NCBI GenBank assembly: GCA_030584025.1
Contig: CP129487.1
Location: 3,997,001 to 4,061,000, forward strand
Direction of reading: 5' to 3'
Length of the DNA stretch: 64,000 nt
Source of the DNA: Cyclobacteriaceae bacterium
GTDB lineage: Bacteria; Bacteroidota; Bacteroidia; Cytophagales; Cyclobacteriaceae
The notes beneath the pieces are model-generated. The model ran no database searches and was not told the origin of the DNA. It saw nothing but the letters and a program-made list of their open reading frames with translations. Both the position numbers and the translations under genes were made by a program. Of the stretch, positions 1 to 9,181 are shown in pieces (the first letter of the stretch is position 1; each line of letters starts with the position of its first letter).

Positions 1-2207
1 GATGCTCCACTGGTTTGATTATCACCATTGCCCGTCATGCCGGGAGTAAATCCATTTCCGCCACGAGGCAAGGGTCCGCAATTCAACAGTTCCCGAAGGG
101 AGTCATTGACCGCATTGCTCAACGGATGCTTGATCAACACGTGATGATATTCAGGTTGGCCATACTGCCAATTAGTAATATCACTACCTAACTTTTCTTT
201 TAGATTATCCACAGCTTTTTGAAAAGAGTTTTTGAGAAATGAATTAGTGCCCCCAAATTCAGTACGGTTACTTTTTAACCACTCCTGTATTCGTCTTAAC
301 GGTACATAACGAATAGCATCTCTGGCATGTGCAGGCACAAAACGCGTATAAGCCTCACGAATAATTTCTCTTTCCCAGGCGACATATACTGCAGCTTCAA
401 TGGATGAAGATGAAAGAACGTAATCCCAATTCAGTAACAGGTTTTTCAGACTATCATATGTTGCATTTTCAAATTCAAGTTGTTGCAAGTAAGGTATAAG
501 GTTGCGTGCCGGTAGCGACAAGTAATCCACCTGAAGTTGCTTCATGTCATCAACCGTAAATTTTTCTTTTGATGCGAGTACTTCATTTACTCTATTCGCC
601 CGACTGCTATCAGCCCATTCCCAACCCACTGCATTCCGATGCGGGTAATTGCTTAAAACCAGGTTTTCATTTGCGGTTGCCCAAAAGCCTTTTTCAGGAT
701 TTAGTGTATTGGGCAATTGTTTGATGGGAAGGTATCCGTCCCATTCATAACGTCCATCTCCCGGTACGGGCAACAGGCCAGTCCAGTTTTTACGCACAGG
801 TGCAATGCCTACCACTTGCCAGCCGATGTTTCCTTGCTGATCTGCCCAAATCATATTTTCACCCGGAAGATGACTGAACGTACAAGCCTCACGAAACTCT
901 TCCCAGGTTTTGGCAACATCCATGCGCAGACTTGCCAGGTATGGTGCACCTCCCGGTTCCAACCAGGCACACCGCACCGCATACGCTTTATTCCGTTTCG
1001 TGTCAACAAATGTTACGGGTCCATGTCGGGTGTATTGATGGTTGACGTACACATCCGCAGCATCTTTTACCTGAATGGTGTCGGGAATGATTTTCATCTC
1101 TTCCCACGATCCGTTGTATTTGTACCGAAGCAGATTTTTTGGGTCGAGGTCATACACAACCAAGTCTTCACTATCCACTTCAAAAACAGTAAGTCCCCAG
1201 GCACCGTGTTCATTATGTCCGATAGAAATCCCGGGAATAGTCGGCTCGCCACCGCCTACTACATTCCAACCCGGTGCGTGCAAATGAACCATGTAGCGTA
1301 GCGAGGGAGCCGCCAATGCACGATGCGGATCATTGGCCAGTAGAGGATAACCCGATACGGATTTTTTTCCTGAGACAACCCAGTTGTTGCTACCAATAAC
1401 GTGTTGTGAAGAGTTAGTAAGCTCAAGCAATGCTTGTTCATCGGCTTGCGCCAGAAAATTGTAGTCGATAGAGGAGGGATTGGTGTAAGCAATAAGATCT
1501 TCAGGCTTGAAGGAAACCGGTCTTCGGTAGGTAGTGTATAATTCTAAAATATTTTCAAAGAGACCAGCAGTATCAATAGCTGGATCGAATGTGAGGTCGG
1601 GCTCGCCAGGTTCAAACACACGAAGCTCTTTTACTTTTTCTTCTCCCAGCAAAACAATCGCGCGTGCAATATCAAGTTCATCGGTAACATTGCCCACCAA
1701 ACCCTGGTGCCGTGATATGACAACATCGGGTGTCCAGTAACCGGGTTTAATCCCAAGCAATTCAAATTCGATTGGAAGAAGTTGAGGGTTATTTTCTGTT
1801 TCTTTGATAAAAGCATTTACACCATCAGTAAATGCCTGAATAATTTCTTCGCCCTGTGGGTGATAGTGGTTTAGTTCTTGGGTCAGGTCGCCACGATATT
1901 TAAAAAGTCGTGCACCGATATCGCGTTTCACTTCGCGTTCTCCTAAAATTTCAGCTACGGTTCCGGTCGCTTGCCTCCGCCAGATTTCAAATTGAAATAG
2001 TCTGTCTTTGGCTGCGGCATAACCTTGTGCAAAGAAAAGGTCGTGTTGGTTTTGAGCAAAGATGTGGTTAACCCCATGTTCATCGCGAATGATTTCAACC
2101 GGCTGCTTTAGCCCGGAAACGGTAAGTTCCGTTTGTTTGAGTTTTTCCTGATTGGATGAGCAGTAACAAAGGAGGAAGGAGGTGATAATAAGAACATACC
2201 GAATCAT
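1..2207 (-). CDS. Penicillin acylase family protein (3' end outside window)
   Basis: This is an N-terminal-nucleophile hydrolase of the penicillin amidase family, which cleaves amide bonds in beta-lactams, N-acyl-homoserine lactones or other acylated amines; the true substrate cannot be told. About 735 codons are visible from the start at 2207 and the reading frame is still open at base 1. The N-terminus (MIRYVLIITSFLLCYCSSN) is an export signal ending in Cys, probably a lipoprotein signal although the lipobox is imperfect. The motif GSNNWVVSG places the nucleophile Ser near residue 273, preceded by Gly. This matches the alpha chain-spacer-beta chain layout in which autocleavage frees Ser as the first beta-chain residue. 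Downstream motifs such as NDPH and the GHNEHGAWG-type segment agree. The gene starts 24 bases after the exported aminotransferase gene and may be cotranscribed with it. Confidence 0.93.
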   Translation of the reverse strand, partial: MIRYVLIITSFLLCYCSSNQEKLKQTELTVSGLKQPVEIIRDEHGVNHIFAQNQHDLFFAQGYAAAKDRLFQFEIWRRQATGTVAEILGEREVKRDIGARLFKYRGDLTQELNHYHPQGEEIIQAFTDGVNAFIKETENNPQLLPIEFELLGIKPGYWTPDVVISRHQGLVGNVTDELDIARAIVLLGEEKVKELRVFEPGEPDLTFDPAIDTAGLFENILELYTTYRRPVSFKPEDLIAYTNPSSIDYNFLAQADEQALLELTNSSQHVIGSNNWVVSGKKSVSGYPLLANDPHRALAAPSLRYMVHLHAPGWNVVGGGEPTIPGISIGHNEHGAWGLTVFEVDSEDLVVYDLDPKNLLRYKYNGSWEEMKIIPDTIQVKDAADVYVNHQYTRHGPVTFVDTKRNKAYAVRCAWLEPGGAPYLASLRMDVAKTWEEFREACTFSHLPGENMIWADQQGNIGWQVVGIAPVRKNWTGLLPVPGDGRYEWDGYLPIKQLPNTLNPEKGFWATANENLVLSNYPHRNAVGWEWADSSRANRVNEVLASKEKFTVDDMKQLQVDYLSLPARNLIPYLQQLEFENATYDSLKNLLLNWDYVLSSSSIEAAVYVAWEREIIREAYTRFVPAHARDAIRYVPLRRIQEWLKSNRTEFGGTNSFLKNSFQKAVDNLKEKLGSDITNWQYGQPEYHHVLIKHPLSNAVNDSLRELLNCGPLPRGGNGFTPGMTGNGDNQTSGA

Positions 2208-2231
2208 GAGAAAAAGTTTTGTTAATGAAAA

Positions 2232-3521
2232 TCAGGATGAAGCAATCTTCAGTACAGCCTCAACAAACCGGTCAAGGTCTTTAGTGGTGGTGTACACGTG
2301 TGGGGTTACCCGTACGCAACTGATGTTTTCCCAGACAATTGAAGTGGTGTGAATTTGATGATCGTTGAAGAGTTTGTTCATAACATCAGCAGGCTCCATG
2401 CCATCAACAGAGAAAGTGCCCAATGCACAGGCGTACTCCGGTTTCATGGAAACATGAAGTTTTATGCGCGGATTCTTCACCACCTTTTCGCACCAATAAT
2501 TCTTTAAGTACCGCAGGCGTTCTTCTTTACGTTTGCTTCCAATGCCGTTGTGAAAATCAATGGCCTGCCCAATGGCTTGCTCAGGTGCAAAGGAGCGGGT
2601 ACCCAGGGTTTCAAACTTACGGATGTTGCTGTCGGTGGGCTTGTCGTTTGGGAAGAGGGGCCATAAGCCGGCAATGTTTTCTTTTTTCACGTACAACATA
2701 CCTGTACCAAAGGGTGCACTCAGCCATTTATGCAGACTGGTTCCATAGTAATCCGGATTGAAATCTTTTATGCTGAACGCCATGTGTGCAAAGGTGTGCG
2801 CACCATCCACAATGGAGATGATGTTTCTTTTCCGGGCTTCATCACAAAGTTTTTTTACAGGCATGATCTGGCCGGTCCAGTTAATCATGTGGGTGATGTG
2901 CCAGATTTTTGTTTTGGATGTTGTCGCGTTAATAAAACCTTTTACAATCGCATCATCGTCCTCTGCGGGCAAATCAAAACTGATCCATTTGATTTTTATA
3001 CCATCGCGCATTTCCTTTTGCTTCCATGCCTGGATCATGTTGGGGTAATCCTGCTTCGTCATCACAATCTCATCACCTTTGGTAAGCGTTAAACCCCAGG
3101 TTACTGTGTCGAGTGCTTCCGTTGCATTTCGGTTTACGGCAAGCTCTTCGGGTGATGTGCCGGCCAGGTCAGCGAGTTTTCTGCGTACCGACTCACGACC
3201 TTTATCCAAAATTTGCCACATATAGTAGGTTGGCGCTTCGTTGCTTAAGTGGGAATATCGGTCAACGGCATCTTGCACTACTTTGGGTTGCGGACTAACT
3301 CCACCATTGTTGAGATTCAAAATGGTAGGCGAGACAGTATACGCTTGTGCCATGCGAGCCCACAGTTCTTCGTCACCGGCAGCATCCAGCGGTGACAATT
3401 TATTTAAGGAGAACAACGCATCGGAAATATCTTCGGCTAGCGCTTGTTGTGCGATGGGTGTAAGCGCGAATGTGGTGGCAATGCCGGCTGTTTTACGGAA
3501 GAACGATCTGCGGGATGTCAT
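2232..3521 (-). CDS. Tat-exported class V aminotransferase (PLP enzyme)
   Basis: A 429-residue PLP-dependent enzyme of aminotransferase class V, the fold of isopenicillin N epimerase and cysteine desulfurase-like proteins. The N-terminus begins TSRRSFFRK followed by a hydrophobic stretch ending ALTPIAQQALA, a good twin-arginine signal with a signal-peptidase I site, so the folded holoenzyme is probably moved to the periplasm with its cofactor. The PLP-binding Lys is near residue 265 in GTSLHKWLSAPFG; VDGAHTFAHM carries the Asp that contacts the pyridine nitrogen. The reaction is unknown: epimerase, lyase and transaminase activities all occur in this family. It lies between a NadR-like kinase gene 73 bases upstream and the secreted penicillin acylase 24 bases downstream, all on the same strand. 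The isopenicillin epimerase similarity does not by itself imply beta-lactam metabolism. Confidence 0.9.
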   Translation of the reverse strand: MTSRRSFFRKTAGIATTFALTPIAQQALAEDISDALFSLNKLSPLDAAGDEELWARMAQAYTVSPTILNLNNGGVSPQPKVVQDAVDRYSHLSNEAPTYYMWQILDKGRESVRRKLADLAGTSPEELAVNRNATEALDTVTWGLTLTKGDEIVMTKQDYPNMIQAWKQKEMRDGIKIKWISFDLPAEDDDAIVKGFINATTSKTKIWHITHMINWTGQIMPVKKLCDEARKRNIISIVDGAHTFAHMAFSIKDFNPDYYGTSLHKWLSAPFGTGMLYVKKENIAGLWPLFPNDKPTDSNIRKFETLGTRSFAPEQAIGQAIDFHNGIGSKRKEERLRYLKNYWCEKVVKNPRIKLHVSMKPEYACALGTFSVDGMEPADVMNKLFNDHQIHTTSIVWENISCVRVTPHVYTTTKDLDRFVEAVLKIASS

Positions 3522-3594
3522 GGTGGTTCAGGTTTAGGATAGGAAGTTATCACTTTGACCTGAAAAGAAAAACCGCGTTTTGGTGAGCGGTATT

Positions 3595-4134
3595 TCAAGG
3601 TTGCAAGATGCGATCTATAGCTGTTATTGCTGTGTCTACGCGTTCCGCTCGCGTTCCCCGTATTTCAACAGGAAGTATGCCTTGCTGTTCAAGTTCACGC
3701 TTGTATAGGTTGAAAAAGTACTCGCGTTTATCCGGATGTTCGCGTTGCGGATCATCTTCCCACGGAATATCAACGTACGTGAGTAAGTGCAGATCGTACG
3801 TACGAGCCTTCATCAGCGCTATAATTTTAGGATCAACCCGACCATATTTATGTTCACTCCATACTTTAATGATAGTAAGGTCGGTATCACAAATGAGTAC
3901 CCGATTTGCTTTTAGGGCAAGCGAATCTTCGGTAAACAGCTGCCAATGTGCAATGGTATGTAAATCACCTTCAATATAAGGTCTCTCTAACCGGTCAATG
4001 TAATTCCGTGCATATTCAGGCACCCAAACGGTTTGGTAATGACTGGCTAAGGCCATAGCCAGATCCGTTTTGCCCGTGCATTCCGGGCCAACAATTGCAA
4101 TGCGCTTTACTTTTTCTGCCTCGACCGTATTCAT
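3595..4134 (-). CDS. NadR-like AAA ATPase (ribosylnicotinamide kinase type)
   Basis: A 179-residue P-loop protein resembling the C-terminal kinase domain of NadR (AAA_28 group), which phosphorylates nicotinamide riboside to NMN. The Walker A loop is GPECTGKT near residues 16-23, followed by the family's VPEYARNYI segment. A Walker-B-like strand LICDTDLTIIKVW and the DDPQREHPDKREYF segment also fit the family. There is no DNA-binding or adenylyltransferase domain, so it is not a full NadR repressor. In many Bacteroidota such a gene sits beside the transporter pnuC, but none is present here, so a role in NAD salvage is inferred from family only. The start at 4134 is 67 bases from the divergent amine oxidase gene. 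Confidence 0.85.
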   Translation of the reverse strand: MNTVEAEKVKRIAIVGPECTGKTDLAMALASHYQTVWVPEYARNYIDRLERPYIEGDLHTIAHWQLFTEDSLALKANRVLICDTDLTIIKVWSEHKYGRVDPKIIALMKARTYDLHLLTYVDIPWEDDPQREHPDKREYFFNLYKRELEQQGILPVEIRGTRAERVDTAITAIDRILQP

Positions 4135-4201
4135 GAGCCTAAAATGGGGATATTTTCTTAAAACTCTAATCCTCGCTATCTTTCAGAAAACTAAGTAAAC
4201 G

Positions 4202-5662
4202 GTGAAACGCAGAACGGCCATTAAACAAATTGGATTTGGATTGTCAGCAGGACTTGCGCTGCCCTGGCTTTCATCTTGTAAAGAGGATGGCCCCGGCCCT
4301 GAAATTCAATACGATGGTGTGGTTGGAATTATCGGTGCAGGAGCAGCCGGATTATTGGCAGCCGATATCCTGATTTCCAAAGGCGTTAAGGTTAAAATAT
4401 TCGAAGCTTCCAGCCGGTTGGGTGGCCGTGTTTGTTCATTACGAAGAAGTGATGTGCCCACGGAATCGTTAATTGTTTTTCCGGCAGCGCTCCCTTATTC
4501 GGATTTTCCGTTGGAGTTGGGTGCTGATCGGGTAATCGGATCGGAGTCACGTTGGAAAGAGATCATTGATTTGATGAAAGTGCCGTTGGTCGATTTTCGT
4601 TCGGCCAGTGCCGATGCCTTTTTTATTGATAATGCTGTGTTAGCTGAAGCTGAAGCATTGTTGGATAACGATTTTGTTAACGCAAAAAACTTTCGCGAAG
4701 GCTTTGCTTCTTTTACCGGAGGAGCAAACACTACGGTTCTTCAGGCAGCGCAAGGCGCAGGTGTGGCTGCACGCATGAATGCAATTATCAATTCGTGGTT
4801 GGGCAATACTTACGGATCATCAGCTAACCGAATCGGAGCAAATGCATTGGCAGAAGCATTAGCCCAGGTTACACACGATGGGAAGGAATTTACATCCAGT
4901 ACAAATCCATTGCAGGATGTGTTGTTGTCGCGTTATGTACGCGCTGTTTCATCGGTGCAATACAATACAAAAGTGCAGTCGGTGAATTATGGTGGTGAAA
5001 AAGTGGAGATCACGCATGCGGGCGGAACAGAAACTGTAGATAAAGTAATTGTGACCGTGCCGGTTTCTGTTTTGAAGGCCGGAGATATTTCGTTTACACC
5101 TGCTTTGCCTTCATCCAAAACAGGCGCTATGAGTCGTATTGGTATGGATGCTTCCATGCGGGTGATCCTGGAATTCAAACGAAATTTTTATGGCGAAGAT
5201 GTTGCAGCACTTTTTGGTGGTGCTGAAAGTCCCGATTATCTGAATAACGCCATTGGAAGAAGTGAACTTAACCGCACACTTTCCATTACCATTAACGGTG
5301 AAAAAGCTGAGCAATTTTCTGGCCTGACGGGCGATCAGGTTGTGCTTCAATTATTAAGTGAGATGGATGCGGTGTTTGATGGAAAGGCAACAGAAAATAT
5401 CCGAAGAGATACAACCGACAATTCGCTTGTGTACACCATAAAGGATTGGACAAAAGATCCATTAATTAAAGGTGGTGTTTCCTATCCATTACCGGGCGGA
5501 ACAAATGCAGACCGTACAGATTTAGGTGCTCCGGTTGGCGATAAGCTTTTCTTTGCCGGTGAAGCCACGGATGATACAGGTGAGTTTGGAACGGTGAGTG
5601 GAGCCTTGAAATCCGGAGAGCGCGCAGCCATGGAAGTTATTGAGGCTATATTGGCGCCCTGA
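4202..5662 (+). CDS. Flavin-containing amine oxidase with Tat signal
   Basis: A 486-residue FAD-dependent amine oxidoreductase. The start is GTG; the N-terminus KRRTAIKQIGFGLSAGLALPWLSSC combines a twin-arginine-type motif with a hydrophobic run ending in Cys, suggesting export to the periplasm and possibly lipid anchoring. The Rossmann FAD motif is GIIGAGAAGLLAADIL at about residues 42-57, followed by the LGGRV segment. Near the C-terminus LFFAGEATDDTGEFGTVSGALKSG is the second FAD-contacting region typical of the monoamine oxidase family. Substrate is unknown. It is divergent from the NadR-like gene and 38 bases upstream of the VIT-family gene on the same strand. The sequence TATCTTTC about 20 bases before the start is a near match to the Bacteroidota -7 box. 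Confidence 0.92.
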   Translation: MKRRTAIKQIGFGLSAGLALPWLSSCKEDGPGPEIQYDGVVGIIGAGAAGLLAADILISKGVKVKIFEASSRLGGRVCSLRRSDVPTESLIVFPAALPYSDFPLELGADRVIGSESRWKEIIDLMKVPLVDFRSASADAFFIDNAVLAEAEALLDNDFVNAKNFREGFASFTGGANTTVLQAAQGAGVAARMNAIINSWLGNTYGSSANRIGANALAEALAQVTHDGKEFTSSTNPLQDVLLSRYVRAVSSVQYNTKVQSVNYGGEKVEITHAGGTETVDKVIVTVPVSVLKAGDISFTPALPSSKTGAMSRIGMDASMRVILEFKRNFYGEDVAALFGGAESPDYLNNAIGRSELNRTLSITINGEKAEQFSGLTGDQVVLQLLSEMDAVFDGKATENIRRDTTDNSLVYTIKDWTKDPLIKGGVSYPLPGGTNADRTDLGAPVGDKLFFAGEATDDTGEFGTVSGALKSGERAAMEVIEAILAP

Positions 5663-5700
5663 TAAATCAGTTAGCATTTTTTTTACCAGTCTAAACGGTA

Positions 5701-6438
5701 ATGTCAACACACGAATCCAAAGAAAATCATTACCACGGCACATCCACCTGGTTTAAGAAAGCAGAAAAGTATTTGCCGGAAATGGTTTATGGCTCGATTG
5801 ATGGAATCGTGACTACGTTTGCAGTTGTTGCGGGTTCAGCCGGTGCAGGCTTAAGCATTCAAATTGTGTTGATACTGGGTGTGGCTAACTTACTTGCTGA
5901 TGGTCTTTCTATGTCTATCGGTGCATTTCTTTCCAAGAAATCTGAGGTCGATAATTACAATAAGCATTTGAAAGTTGAGGAATGGGAGATTGATAACATG
6001 CCCGATGTAGAGCGCAAAGAAGTTGAGGATATCTATCGGGCCAAGGGTTTTGAAGGTGCTGAACTGGAAATGGTGGTGAACCGCATCACGGCCAACCGAC
6101 AGGTGTGGTTGCAAACCATGATGCACGATGAGCTGGGCTTGATGAAAGAAGATAAGTCCCCTTTCAAATCGGGACTGTTCACCTTTATGGCCTTTGTAAT
6201 TGCAGGGGCGGTCCCGCTTGTTTCCTATGTGGCCACGTTACTTAATAAAGTTGACGCGAGTCCTTTCTTTGTATCATCGCTTTTTACTTTCATCGCATTT
6301 GTGCTGATAGGCGCAGCCAAGAATTTTGTTACGCAAGCCGGCTATGTGCGTAGCATTGCCGAAACAGTTGGCCTGGGTGTAATCGCTGCGCTTACAGCTT
6401 ACGCGTTGGGCGATTTGCTGGAGCGCGCCATTCTTTAG
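5701..6438 (+). CDS. VIT1/CCC1 family iron/manganese transporter
   Basis: A 245-residue membrane protein of the VIT1/CCC1 (DUF125) family, which moves Fe2+ or Mn2+ out of the cytosol. The first helix carries MVYGSIDGIVTTFAVVAGSAG, the family hallmark with the conserved Asp. It is followed by ANLLADGLSMSIGAFLSKKSE and a soluble acidic/charged helical insert (about residues 80-145, rich in Glu, Asp and Met) that in this family binds metal. Three more hydrophobic segments fill residues 155-240. The stop codon lies only two bases from the stop of the convergent tolC-like gene. It probably protects against metal overload; no regulator is adjacent. Confidence 0.93.
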   Translation: MSTHESKENHYHGTSTWFKKAEKYLPEMVYGSIDGIVTTFAVVAGSAGAGLSIQIVLILGVANLLADGLSMSIGAFLSKKSEVDNYNKHLKVEEWEIDNMPDVERKEVEDIYRAKGFEGAELEMVVNRITANRQVWLQTMMHDELGLMKEDKSPFKSGLFTFMAFVIAGAVPLVSYVATLLNKVDASPFFVSSLFTFIAFVLIGAAKNFVTQAGYVRSIAETVGLGVIAALTAYALGDLLERAIL

Positions 6439-6440
6439 CC

Positions 6441-7895
6441 CTAATTGGTGAACCCTAGGTTGCGTACACCCGCAGCCCAGTATAACAAAGCTTTTTGTTT
6501 TTCGTACTCCGACATCAGCTTCACCAGCTTGCTTTGCGATTGGATAAGCTTCTCCTGTTGGATGTTGATTTTGAATAAATCACTTTCTCCGCTTTCGAAA
6601 TTCAAAATTTCAGCCTCAAGCAATCGCTCGTAATTCTGAACCATGCTAAGCTGATTGCTCATGATGGCCGCGGTATTTACCAGTTCGTTGTGGGTGGCAT
6701 TGATGTCGTTTACAATTTGGCGTTGGGCGAGATCACGCTCATATGTTGTTCCGGAAATTTTCAATCGCGTTAACGCCAGCTTGGAGCGTTCTTTACGCAG
6801 AAATACCGGCATGCTGAAATCCAATCCGAATTTGTAGTTATCTCCTAAATTGAAATTGGTATTCCAATTTGGATCAAACGGCTGATTTAACAAGTTGTAA
6901 TTAACATCCAGGCGGGGCTTTAAAAATTCAGCAGCAAGCCTCCGTTCATTTTCAAGTTGTAAAAGTTTTACAGCAAGTTTACGCAACTCCGGATGGTTCA
7001 TGCGGGCTTGTTCTGTAAGTTGCTCCAGTTCCTGAGTAGAAAGTACCAGCATATCGCGATTAAGCACAGGTACTCTATCCGGTGTAAGCATGGCCGGGTT
7101 TCCCAAACTATCCCACAGGTAAGTGCTCAACACGATACCTGAATTTTGAAAATTCAGTATCGCCTCCTGTTGTTCAATCAATCGTTGTTGTAAGGTAATT
7201 TTAGCTTGCACCGTATCGATAGGTGCAGCTTCACCGAGTTGCGCATTTACTTTTGTCCGGTCAAAAATATCCTGTGCCACAAGTACGCCACGCTGAAGCA
7301 ATCGGAAATTGTAATAGGCATGGTACCAGTTCCAGTAATCTTTGGCAGCATCCAGCAATAGTTTATTGATCAGTTTTACTTGTTCTGCTTCGGTAAGATC
7401 TTTGAAAAGTTCAGCTTGACGCAATGCTGTTCTTCGCTCATCCGTAATTAATCCGCGCCCAAGCGGCAACGAAATGCCCGCATAAAACTGGCGGTAATTG
7501 AAGGCATCTGAAATGTATCGTTCAGGGTTCAGAAATTGTCCTTCATTTCGTTCCACGCCCACTTTGGGATCAATCGGGAATACGGTTGGAAATTTCACGG
7601 CACCATCAAAAATCTGGTAGTACTCGGTGTCATTGAAATTTTTGTTGAGGTATTGAATTTCAATTTTCGGATCAAAGCTTCCACGTGCCAGGCGTATTTC
7701 CTGTTTGGCAACATCCGTTAGTAATTCGGTTTGTCGTGCGATGGGATGATGGGATAGCACGAGGTAATAAAAGTTTTCAATGGTGAACGGACGTGTGGTA
7801 TCGGGTAGTATGAATATAGAATCCGTCAGGCTTTGCGCCCGAAGCGAAGCCATACCAGCAAAAAGTAGTATGAAAAGAAAATTATTTTTCTTCAT
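6441..7895 (-). CDS. TolC family outer membrane efflux protein
   Basis: A 484-residue TolC-like outer-membrane channel protein. The chosen start at 7895 gives KKNNFLFILLFAGMASLRAQ, a clear signal peptide; the longer open frame upstream only overlaps the HlyD gene out of phase. Two long helical, repeat-like halves rich in Leu, Gln, Glu and Ala (about residues 140-300 and 330-475) fit the duplicated coiled-coil barrel of the family. The start overlaps the last codons of the HlyD gene by 14 bases, so translation is probably coupled. Together with HlyD and the ABC protein it would complete a channel from cytoplasm to the outside. Confidence 0.93.
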   Translation of the reverse strand: MKKNNFLFILLFAGMASLRAQSLTDSIFILPDTTRPFTIENFYYLVLSHHPIARQTELLTDVAKQEIRLARGSFDPKIEIQYLNKNFNDTEYYQIFDGAVKFPTVFPIDPKVGVERNEGQFLNPERYISDAFNYRQFYAGISLPLGRGLITDERRTALRQAELFKDLTEAEQVKLINKLLLDAAKDYWNWYHAYYNFRLLQRGVLVAQDIFDRTKVNAQLGEAAPIDTVQAKITLQQRLIEQQEAILNFQNSGIVLSTYLWDSLGNPAMLTPDRVPVLNRDMLVLSTQELEQLTEQARMNHPELRKLAVKLLQLENERRLAAEFLKPRLDVNYNLLNQPFDPNWNTNFNLGDNYKFGLDFSMPVFLRKERSKLALTRLKISGTTYERDLAQRQIVNDINATHNELVNTAAIMSNQLSMVQNYERLLEAEILNFESGESDLFKINIQQEKLIQSQSKLVKLMSEYEKQKALLYWAAGVRNLGFTN

Positions 7896-9180
7896 CGTTT
7901 CTGGATTCTTCTGGTTTCTTTTCGATGATACTATCAAGTGGTGCCTCGTACAGGCTTGGCGGGAAGCCGTTAAGCTGTCGCCAGATTTCGTACCACACCG
8001 GCACATCATCCAGCATCACCCACGCTTTTATGCCTGAGCCAACACGCAGTTGCGATGGCCATGGATCATCGGAACGATCGGGAATAACGAGCAAGCGGAA
8101 CTCTCCCGGTTTTGAATTTACATAGTCGATTACTTTCACTTCTCCACCAAAAGTTCCTACCGAAACACTTGGCCAACCTGAGAATTGCAGCGCGGGCCAT
8201 CCATCAAACTCAATCCGAACTTTTCGACCGCGCGTAATCAGGGGTACATCCATGGCTTTCACATATAACTCCACGGCAAGGTCTTCTTCTGTAAGGGGCA
8301 TAATCATGCATACGGCTTCACCTTCTTTTATGGTTTCGCCAATACCCGCCAGCATGGCGCGCACCACTACACCATCTTGCGGAGCGATGATTTGGTATTG
8401 CTCATTTCGTATGCGCATGTTGGCAAACTCATTGCGCAGCTTGGCTAAATCAGCGGCCGTATCAAAAATTTCAGCTTGCGTGTTGCTTCGGTCTGATTCA
8501 GCTTTGCTGATTTTGTCCAGGTATTCTGCTTCCACACGATCCAATTCAATTTTTGCATTGGTGAAATCAGCCTGAGCACCCTGGTACTTGTATTCAATCT
8601 CCTGGTATTTGGTTAAGGGAATGTTACCCGCCTCGAACAGTTTTGTGTTTCGCTGAAATTGGTTTTCAGCGTTCTTAAACCGTACCTCTTCTGCTTCCAG
8701 TTTTGCTTTGGCCTGACTGATTTTGTTTTGCATGGCTTCGCGCAACGCATTGATCTGGCGGAGTAACGCTGCCGCTTTTTGTTCTTTCGCCACTAAGCTT
8801 TGTTCTTTCGCATTGATTTGTTCCTGAAGACGTGTTAATAATTCGGGATCAAAATATTTATCCTTGATTTCACTAAGCGTAATGATGGTGTCACCCTTCT
8901 CAACGTACTCACCTTCGCGTACATGCCAGTGTTGAATACGCCCGGCTATGGCCGACTGCACGGTTTGTGGCCGGTTTATTGGATCGAAGGCTGTTACCTT
9001 GCCCGTACCCCGAACGTTCTGCTGCCAGGGTACAAACAGGATAATTAGAAAAATAACCCCAAGTACCACGAGCCAACGCGCCAGAATTCTGCCGGCTCGC
9101 GGGGTTTTAATTGCCCTGAGGGAATAGAGCTTTTCCTGCTCTATGATTTTATTCACCCGATTTCGCGATAGGTTTAGCAT
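7882..9180 (-). CDS. HlyD family periplasmic adaptor
   Basis: A 432-residue membrane-fusion protein. A short cytoplasmic N-terminus is followed by one membrane helix at about residues 33-50 (LVVLGVIFLIILFVPW). Next come the biotinyl-lipoyl half motif around AGRIQHWHVREGEYVEKGD, a long coiled-coil hairpin at about residues 110-250 rich in Glu, Lys and Ala, and the second lipoyl half IIAPQDGVVVRAMLAGIGE. The beta-barrel domain and a C-terminal extension follow. The gene is one base downstream of the ABC transporter gene and overlaps the TolC-family gene, so the three are cotranscribed. The adaptor would bridge the inner-membrane ABC dimer and the TolC channel. Confidence 0.94.
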   Translation of the reverse strand: MLNLSRNRVNKIIEQEKLYSLRAIKTPRAGRILARWLVVLGVIFLIILFVPWQQNVRGTGKVTAFDPINRPQTVQSAIAGRIQHWHVREGEYVEKGDTIITLSEIKDKYFDPELLTRLQEQINAKEQSLVAKEQKAAALLRQINALREAMQNKISQAKAKLEAEEVRFKNAENQFQRNTKLFEAGNIPLTKYQEIEYKYQGAQADFTNAKIELDRVEAEYLDKISKAESDRSNTQAEIFDTAADLAKLRNEFANMRIRNEQYQIIAPQDGVVVRAMLAGIGETIKEGEAVCMIMPLTEEDLAVELYVKAMDVPLITRGRKVRIEFDGWPALQFSGWPSVSVGTFGGEVKVIDYVNSKPGEFRLLVIPDRSDDPWPSQLRVGSGIKAWVMLDDVPVWYEIWRQLNGFPPSLYEAPLDSIIEKKPEESRNDEEK

Positions 9181-9181
9181 A

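Noticed and set aside
1..3521. Beta-lactam biosynthesis or resistance cluster
   Set aside because: Penicillin acylase and an isopenicillin-epimerase-like fold are both broad families. No ACV synthetase, isopenicillin synthase or beta-lactamase is present, so the resemblance is taken as superficial.
3595..4134. NadR transcriptional repressor
   Set aside because: Only the kinase-type P-loop domain is present; the helix-turn-helix and adenylyltransferase domains are absent.
7896..8009. Longer N-terminus for the TolC-family protein
   Set aside because: It only runs out of phase through the HlyD gene; the start at 7895 gives a complete signal peptide.
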